This document shows positions 56,680 through 64,000 of a stretch of 64,000 nucleotides of DNA, in pieces. The stretch's first letter is position 1. Every line of letters begins with the position of its first letter. The notes under the pieces are model-generated. The model had not been told where the DNA came from. It searched no databases and was given only the letters and a program-made list of their open reading frames with translations. Made by a program: the position numbers and the translations under genes. Source of the stretch: Lagopus muta (lineage: Eukaryota > Chordata > Aves > Galliformes > Phasianidae); contig NC_064437.1 in the NCBI RefSeq assembly GCF_023343835.1, forward strand, positions 6,028,001 to 6,092,000, given 5' to 3'.

Positions 56680-59600
56680 GTAAACGGCGGCCCGCGGGGC
56701 CGGGGGCTCTCTCCGCTTTCTCTGTCCGCCCGTTTCGGTGCCTCCGGGGCTCTGTGGGAGGATCGCGATCCGCTCCTCCGTTCCTTTATTTCCCCGTCAC
56801 AACACGTGCCCCGGGCTCTCGGGCCGCGCCGATGCGACGTCCCCCTGAACTCGGGGAGCTCCGCGTCTCGTCCCGAAAGCTCTCAGCTCCGCCTCGCTCC
56901 CCCAGCCCGCGCAGGGCAGGCGGTGCGGGGCGGTTCGGGCGGAGGCCGTGCCCGACGATGGGTGCCGGCCCGGCTGTGCCCTCCTCGCGGCGGCGCCGGC
57001 TCCGCGTGTTGTAATGACGGAAGGACTCTCCCCTCCCCGTTCCGTACCACAGCGTGTCTGTGTAGAAAGAATATGCCCTCGCTGCTTGTTGCCTCTCCTC
57101 CTGCCTGCGAAAAGAGGTGACGTTTGACTTCGACCTCTTACTCTGAAGCGCGGTGGTCAGCATTTATTGCGGGGCCTGCTCAATCTCTTCTGTGTACTGC
57201 TTCCTCATGCTGCTTGTTTGCCTTATTCCTACTTCCAGGAACGAGTAAACAAACAGGTGGGTGATGCTGGTTGTAATGGTGGGCAAAGCCTGCGAAGAGC
57301 AGCTTGTAGGGATATCAGATCGTGTTTGAATATCTCCTTAATATTTGCTTTTCAATTAACCTTCTTTTTTAAGCTTTGTCCTCTTACAGTGCCTGATTTT
57401 TGACTGGATGTACTCTTGGATTGAGTTGTAAACCTGGTCGGTGAATGTACTATGTCTTAAAAGAGCCTCTTTCTCAGCTGTCAGCTGTAAAGTTCACATA
57501 TTCCATTAAAAAAAAAAATGGGAGGGAAAAACTCCTCCCTTCCCTCCCTGTGTGTTTAACAAGAACGTTTCCTTGGAATTAGAGGTGATGTGACCATATT
57601 GTACGTTACATAATTCCTCTTTTGCAAAACTTATCTGATCTCTTCTTGATGTAACATGCAGAGTTCCCAGTCGATAACAAAGAAACATTTTCACTTGTAT
57701 GTGAATATGTTGCACCCATTTTTATCTGAACATTTAGTGAATGTTTTTATAATCATTTGATTCGCTGCTTTTGGAGTTACTTCTGTGTACGTAAGGAGTA
57801 ATGTCTCAATTTTAACATCACATAAAAGGAGACTAGGGCTCCAATTCTGCATCAGTACTGATGGAGACAGACGTTATGGAGTCCCCCACGTTACTAGCTA
57901 AAAAAGCTTTACATTCCACATGAAAGGCAATTATTCAGTTAGCCACAGGTAGATCTAATAAGGCAGGCTTTTTTTTTCTCTGTCTACTTTCCACACCTTT
58001 AGTGGCAATGCTATTTTTTAGTTCTGCAGTAGTTTTCTGCTTGGGTTTTGAAACCAGCTACAAAAAGTGTAAGAGCAACTGCATTATTTGTTACTGCAAA
58101 GACAAGTAAGTATTGTTGCAAACTTGCAGAGCAGCGGTGGAGCTGCAGGAATGGGCTGTATAGAATGAAGGTGATGTAGTTTGCACCCGGGAAATAATTT
58201 ACTGCGTAATAATGCTTCTTTAAAAGAACAGAATAAGGAAGCTTCCATTTTATGTACTTGTTTATTTCTGTTATTGTCTTTGTTACTTTTTTTTTTAGTA
58301 ATTCTCAAACTTTCATCTGATTCTGAGACACTGAACTGTCACTTGTTGGACAGTGCTAATCATTTTTAGGCCTCATGTCTTTTAGCTGTCAAAAATAGTG
58401 GACGATTTTGAGTATTTTAAGTGTGCAATGGGATTTGCAACTCATTAACTAAGATTTTAAAATGTAAAGTAAAACATTATGTACAAAGCAATCTTTCACG
58501 GTTTCGTCTTTTATTTATCTGATTTTTTTTTTGATCAATAAACGTATTTCTCAGAGTTGTTTTGCTGTCTTTTATGTTTCTGTTGGATATCTTGCTGAAG
58601 AATGGTGTACACCATGGGAATTTTAAGAGCCATTCTTAATAGTTGAGCTAATTTTGTCGAGTGAAACTGGGAGGGAAACTTCATCAACACTTCACACTGA
58701 GCTTTCCCAAGTTTCTTTTAAGAAGAATAGAGCATTGGTCTTGGAACTTTTACAACTTGAAAAGGTTTTCCATCTTCCCCCTTATTTATTTTTTCATTTA
58801 TTATTAGGTAAGTCATAATCGTGCTAATGTGTGATGCTTTTGGCAGCATTTATGGGCTTATTTTGTATCTCTCAAAATCATTAGGGATTTTGCCATTAGT
58901 TTAAACTAGAGTAGGATCTTATATTGCATTTTTTTTTTTTTTCCCTTTCTAACAAGGAGAAGAAATACTTGAAGTTATTATAGTATACTCATATGTAAGT
59001 ACATGCATTGGATAATTTTATAAAAGACTAACTGCAAGATAAAGCTATCTACCAGATACAGTTCTTAACATGTCTCAAAGCAATTGAAGGCTGTTCTGTG
59101 TGATTTTGTTTTCTTTCCTCCTGCTGTTTTTTAACAAGGTGACTTTATGCTACCTGTAGAGTACTAAGTGTGTATATGTAGGTAGGTTATGTAAGCAACC
59201 CATTTGGCTTTTCCCCCTTAGATCCTCCCTTAGGAAAGCTTCTACCAAAGCCTGGTTTAGTGCACCATTGGTCTGTTTTCAGTGGAAGGATATGAAGGGA
59301 GGATATGTGGGAGTTAAACCCACAAACAAGTTTTAGCTCTCTTCCTAAATGCAGTTCAGAATTTCTCCACAAAGTGTCATTGGCATATAGAAAAAATTCC
59401 ACGGGAGAAAAAACCCAAACCCAGCAAATTCTTTGAAAAGGTAACTGCATGTGAATTGGTAAAAGTGATGCAGCAACATAGGTCAGGTTCTGTTACAAAT
59501 ATGGGAAAATAATTTCTACTGCTTTTTTGTTGTCATTTTTCTATTTGTTGTGTTTAACCAGGGGCAGGTAGTCAGTCCCCAGGTAGTCACTTGGTTGTAG

Positions 59601-59864
59601 TCACTCGAGTCATGTTAATGACCTGAGGAGGTAGGGCTTTGAAGAGAGTTGCTCTCCCAGTGTATTAGTTCACTTTTCACTGTAAAGAACAAACAAATAG
59701 CAACTTCAATTGCAGTTGTGAACTTAATCACGACTGCTATTTGTGCTGACCTTAATTAGATTAGTGTAGTTAAACTGTTCAGGAATGAAAAACAGTCTTT
59801 GGGTATTGGTGGAAGGGTCAGATAGGGACATTTATGTACACTGGTACCTTAGGATGGGTGCTGA

Positions 59865-59960
59865 AGTTTTTGTCAGTGTAAATCATGTAACTCATAGGAC
59901 CACTTTTGTCAGTCAATGTGGTTGTCCTCACAGTAATTCCTAAGCGTGAAGTGGGCCGGA
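59865..59960. repeat. Possible ancient amniote repeat relic
   Basis: CAGTGTAAATCATGTAACTC and GTCAGTCAATGTGGTTGTCC resemble the 'gtgtaaatcaggagtaactc ... gaagtcaatggagttac' motif seen in old repeats of turtles, crocodiles and birds. The match is partial and from memory. Confidence 0.25.
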
Positions 59961-60338
59961 GGGTTGGAGCACAGTGGGAGTTGCCAGCTCTTTGGGTGTC
60001 CATCTGTTACAAGAATATCCAGCACGTAAAACTTCCGTAGGAAATTTTTCATGGAATTCACACTTCTCACTGACCAAATAAATTAGTTCAAGGTTTGATC
60101 TGGGTGGGAAGACTTTGGAGTGGAATAGTAAGACCCAAAAATCCTTGCTTTCCTTGAAACAGCGGGTATCTAATAGTTTGTTTTCTCTGTGAAACAGTCA
60201 TGTGGTGTTTTTTCTTTTCAAAATTAACTTAAAAAGAAAAGTGCTGGGCAGTGGAGTGCTTTGGTATGGTTCACATACTCGTGTATGAAACATACTTATT
60301 TTCCTTCTGAGCTTCCCCTTTGCATCGGTCTTTTTCTC

Positions 60339-60364
60339 AAAAAAAAAAAAAAAAAAAAAAAAAA
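60339..60364 (+). repeat. A26 homopolymer
   Basis: Uninterrupted run of 26 A in FAF1 intron 1. Confidence 0.9.
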
Positions 60365-60977
60365 GATTTGTGGGAGGAGCAAAAAGTGGTTGGGAAGATA
60401 GAATATAATTGTCAGAAAGGTGAGAAAGCATGCTAGATAATCCATGTTTTAAGTTAGAGGATTGATGGTTATGTTGGTACCTCAGCCTTGGAGTCTTTAT
60501 TTTGAAGGTTTAACCATAATTCAAGCTACTCTTTTCATTCTGGAATGGTAAAACTAAAGAAACTGCAGAGTCACCTTCACATGGAAGTTAACTTGTGGTG
60601 CTGCTAAATATCTGACAAAGATAGTGGTTTGGTTTTTTTGTTTTTGTGACTGTGGGAAACATCAGTTTGCTTCAGCCCTGTTTAAGCTTATCTCTGTTAC
60701 GCAGTTTTCACTTTGTAACAGTCAATGTGCAGAATTTGTGTGCGTTACTTTTTCTTTGCTGCTGGAGCTTTGCTTTCTTCTGCATCTATTGTTGTGTTGC
60801 CTTAAGTCAGCATTTGTTACCTTTTAGTTAATGCCAGTCTGAAAAGTTGATGGGTGAAAAAGGTAGGCAGATTCAAGAACAGCTTCAAGTTAGTGCACGT
60901 GGTTCTTATGCTGCACTGTGAACTTATGCTGGGGGCTGGAAAGAGCATCCCATGTGGTGTTAGTAAGAGGAGTTTAT

Positions 60978-60988
60978 CCACCAGGGGG
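60978..60988 (+). promoter_or_regulatory. Partial CTCF-like core
   Basis: CCACCAGGGGG is the exact left part of the CTCF core, but it is followed by TTTT and not by the usual GCGC/GCA. Weak candidate. Confidence 0.2.
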
Positions 60989-61540
60989 TTTTGAGCCTAT
61001 AGTAAAGTTAACGTTCATATAATTGATTTCTGAACGAAAAGATGTTCTTCACATTTGGTCATGAAGATGTTGGAGCAGAAAGGACTGTTGTTGATTTCTG
61101 CAAAGGCTTTCTGTGACGTGTTTGGCAATTCATTTAGAACACAGCCCGCAGTGCAAGATAAATGCTGAAGAGACATCCAGTCAAAGGCTAAATCTTTGGA
61201 AAGTGTTCTCAGACTTATTCTTAAAGTTCTTGGAGGCCTGTGCTTTCATCAGGAGGGCTACCATGGCACCTGAATGTCTGTGTTCAGATCTGTCTGAGTT
61301 TAAAAGCTCATAGTCTTGCTTACACCACAGCCAACAGGATTCATTCATTTGTGTGACAGCTGAAGAGCTTTAGCAGCAGGCATTCCCAGAGCTGAACTGA
61401 GCTCTGCAACTCCCCACAGCTGGGAGGAAATGCAGTCCTGTGAAGGTTAGAAATCAAGGTTTGGGAGAGGCAGGTTTGTTTCCTCTTTCCCTCCTATTGA
61501 GTGTCTTCAGGTAACAGTGGTTTTGTCATGTCTTTTAATT

Positions 61541-61695
61541 TTGTGCATTACACAGTCAGTAGCAGCACTACAACTGGTAGTTGGACCTCTTGGTTTGCAA
61601 TGCATTTGGTTTTGTTTGCTGTGAGTGGCCTTAGGGGTCAAGACGTGATGGAAGTATACTGCATGCTTAGTGTATGTCAGTTTGGTTACTTTGTC
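61541..61695 (+). repeat. Unclassified ~150 bp repeat, copy 1
   Basis: Starts TTGTGCATTACACAGTCAGT and matches 62,724-62,873 in the same orientation with a few small gaps. Shared blocks include CACAGTCAGTAGCA, AACTGGTAGTTGG, CCTCTTGGTTTGCAATGCA, TTTGTTTGCTGT, AGTGGCCTTA and ATACTGCATGCTTAGTG. Flanks do not match. On the minus strand both copies keep a similar peptide frame over ~30 codons (sharing HCKPRGPTTS), broken by a frameshift in copy 2. Confidence 0.85.
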
Positions 61696-62723
61696 ATTGG
61701 CTGCTGCCAAGGCTGTTGCTCATATTTATTTGTTCTTTATGTGCTTTTGAAGAACCAACAGTTGAATTTCTTTAGATACTCCTAGATTCACTTGCAACAC
61801 CGGAGCTCATACGCACCAGGGCACAGCTGGTTTGACTTCCTCATCTCCTCTCTGGCCTTTAAACAGGAGATGAAGTGGATTGCAGAGTTGCAAAACGGGA
61901 AATTCACGTAAGAATGTTGTTCATTTTATAACATGATAACTTGGATATTTTCACTGATAGCTCTTCATGGAGAAGCCTGCTATGCTCTTACATAAGGACA
62001 GATATTTAATTAGAAATACAGTCTGACATTTATGGAAAGAAGATACTGTGATATGTGTACATTACAGCCTAGCTGTAAGAATCTAAATAACTTACTTCTG
62101 GAGCACCGATTCATTTTTAGGAAGAGGTTTATGCAGTTCTTTTCATTCAATTACCTTGGAAGGAGTCTTCTCATCATAGTAATCACATCACTTTTTCCAT
62201 TGGCCCATTCGTATCGGTATTTGTGTTTGTAGGTCACTGAAACTGACTGAGAGGTGATAGATGTTTTTCAAACGCTAAGACAACTAGTAGCTATAATCTC
62301 TGAGTTATTGTGTCTGTCATAGAGGCTAGGAATGCGTTTTCATTGTAAGAAAAGAGGACATTTGTTTGGCAAATAAAAAGTAAAATGTGCGACTAACGTT
62401 TCTTTGTGCACAAGTATCATTTACAGTAAATGAATTTACTGAGTTGATATTTTTGACTGGAGGGAGGTGTAGAAAAGAAGAGGGTGAAGGTGTGAGTTGC
62501 TGCAGTTCCTGAGGAGCTCTGGGAATTTCCAATCTTAAAAGAATCTCAGTGCAGAAAGTCTGAGATGTTCCCCTCTCTATTTGGGCAGTTGTCATAGTTC
62601 ATTTACCATTGCATGCCTTGTTTTCTTGCTTTTCCTACTGTGAACAGGAGTTAATGGCTTATTAAAGAAACTACGTAGCTTTTTTGGGGGATAGAATTTA
62701 TATTTTTGTGGTGAGCAGATATG

Positions 62724-62873
62724 TTTGTGCATTGCACAGTCAGTAGCAACAGCATTGGAACTGGTAGTTGGGCCTCTTGGTTTGCAATGCAGTTGCCTTT
62801 GTTTGCTGTAAGTGGCCTTAAGGGTAAGGGATGAAAGCATACTGCATGCTTAGTGCGTTTTGGTGGGGCAGCC
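62724..62873 (+). repeat. Unclassified ~150 bp repeat, copy 2
   Basis: Second copy of the 61,541 block, about 1.18 kb downstream. The minus-strand reading of its right end gives MAAPPKRTKHAV, corresponding to MAAANDKVTKLTYTKHAV in copy 1. I cannot place the family; an old DNA transposon or retroelement fragment is possible. Confidence 0.85.
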
Positions 62874-64000
62874 ATTAGATGAGTCCTTCCTTTTAACTGC
62901 TGTGGAAACCTAGAAGAAGCCTAGGTAAACACCTAGCATTTGAGTTGTCCCTCAGCATTTGGATGAAAGGAAATTATGTGCTTGGTGGCTTGAGTGATAC
63001 CTGCTAATTAAGCCCATTTTTTAGAATTTACTAGATAATATGCAATTGTTAAAAACAAGTTGAAGAGAAAACCAAAGTCCTGATGTATGCGTTAGATGTT
63101 ATTTGGTCTATCAAATCAGTCCTGTGGTGATCCTCTGAGTTTAACTGGCTGAGCAGGTCTTTGTTCTGTGGAAGTAGTTATGCTTTCAGAAGGTACTTCG
63201 ATAAAGCTGAAGTTTTAAGACTCTTTGAAACCAGAGCAGAACAGATTAGCCTTTTAGAGCTATTTTACATAGGTTTCATATTCTACCTATTGCAGGAAAC
63301 AATTTGTAAAGACAAGAGTTCTGGATCTGAGTCATCTCTATTATTTTTTTTAAAGGTCAGGTTATTTGTGTGAGCAAATACCGAAGGTGCTGTATCAGCT
63401 CAGACTGAAAACCCAGGTTGCTGAGTGTCTCATCTGCAAGCGGTGGCTGGAGGCTAATCCTTAGGAAAGAGCAGTAAGAAATAGTATTTGAATGGGTTTT
63501 CCTGTTTCTGGAAGTCAGCATTTTGTGAGTGTAATGATAATGTTCTTTAGGAGAACTTTGGAAATTGTGTCAGTTTGATACAGCTTTGAGTTCTTCATCA
63601 TTTGAGTTCTTTGGAGATCTTTGAGTAGTTCTATGATATGTGGGTTTACTTTTACTCAGTATATTGTATATACATTAGTGTATATACCCGTCCTATTCTG
63701 CGTGTTTCACTGCAGCTTCTACTATCTCTTGTGATACAGAAGTCAAAGATGCCCAAACTGCAGGAATCTTAACCCTCTAAGGTTTCCCTCCAGCGAAATT
63801 CATGAAAAGTTTGATGTAGGAAGAAGGAGAGATTGAGCATTTAAGGCTGGTTTAAGAAACAGTCTGTTTTTTTGTTTTGCTGAAGTTCCCTTAAAATTTT
63901 GGAGACTGTCTGATCCTGGTGGTTTGTTCTGGGTGTGTATATTGATGCTTTGGAATAACAAAGCTTCTCTTTACAGAGATCTCTTATGGGATGAGCTTTA

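Larger units (their letters stand above)
55740..57010. promoter_or_regulatory. FAF1: CpG-island promoter of FAF1
   Basis: Very CpG-dense sequence centred on FAF1 exon 1, with many GC boxes and no clear TATA. The start site should lie left of 56,635, perhaps near 56,300-56,450. CACGTG occurs at about 56,306-56,311 (GTCACGTGGC), an E-box/USF-type site often placed near start sites of island promoters. Confidence 0.8.
56680..64000 (+). other. FAF1: FAF1 intron 1 (5' part; continues beyond window)
   Basis: AT-rich DNA after the FAF1 exon 1 donor. I searched for the next FAF1 coding segment (the residues after ADFQ that complete the UBA domain) and did not find it. FAF1 is a very large gene in vertebrates, so a long first intron fits. 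It holds one repeat pair, an A26 tract, T runs and a faint ancient-repeat-like segment. Open frames (up to 94 codons) are not convincing. Confidence 0.8.

Noticed and set aside
56680-64000. FAF1 exon 2
   Set aside because: No segment continuing the UBA domain was found after the exon 1 donor; it is likely beyond the window.
1-64000. CRISPR arrays, tRNA or rRNA genes, bacterial-type operons, viral genes
   Set aside because: None seen; the sequence is vertebrate nuclear DNA, and short tandem repeats here lack spacers and associated genes.

Overview
The window is nuclear DNA of a vertebrate, almost certainly a bird. Three things point there: fragments of CR1 LINEs with the avian-type 3' end, very low overall transposon content, and GC-rich CpG-island promoters set in AT-rich non-coding DNA. 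A galliform is plausible, but I cannot fix the species by eye. Only about 670 bases are protein coding, in four exons of three genes that I recognise from their protein sequence. The gene order and orientations (RNF11 and CDKN2C on one strand, FAF1 divergent from CDKN2C) match my recollection of human 1p32.3, read in reverse.

Layout from left to right. Positions 1-16,896 are most likely intron 1 of RNF11 (minus strand); I found no second exon. This stretch holds an ancient MIR SINE, a ~95 bp direct repeat pair and a perfect 42 bp inverted repeat pair. RNF11 coding exon 1 is at 16,897-17,019 inside a CpG island. From about 17.8 to 47 kb there is a long intergenic region with three CR1 fragments, one MIR/L2-like relic, a possible CTCF site, a homeodomain-type palindrome and, at 42.6-46.9 kb, CpG-rich sequence that belongs to no gene I can name. 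A good plus-strand poly(A) signal at 46,443 could end a transcript from that island.

CDKN2C (p18-INK4c) lies on the minus strand, with coding exon 2 at 48,412-48,786, coding exon 1 at 52,152-52,280 and a probable 3' end near 47.0 kb. The joined protein has 167 residues, close to the usual 168. Upstream lie an E-box/GC-box proximal promoter candidate, an overlapping uORF, a possible splice acceptor only 12 bases before the start codon, and a larger CpG island. This arrangement would suit two alternative promoters.

FAF1 starts at 56,635 on the plus strand, head to head with CDKN2C; the two start codons are 4.35 kb apart. Only its first 15 codons are present, and the remaining 7.3 kb is its intron 1, which contains an unclassified ~150 bp repeat in two copies. 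The three genes act in separate processes: endosomal ubiquitin ligation (RNF11), the G1 brake on CDK4/6 (CDKN2C), and ubiquitin/VCP adaptor and apoptosis signalling (FAF1). I see no operon-like coupling beyond possible shared control of the CDKN2C-FAF1 spacer. I found no tRNA, rRNA, CRISPR or intact mobile element.
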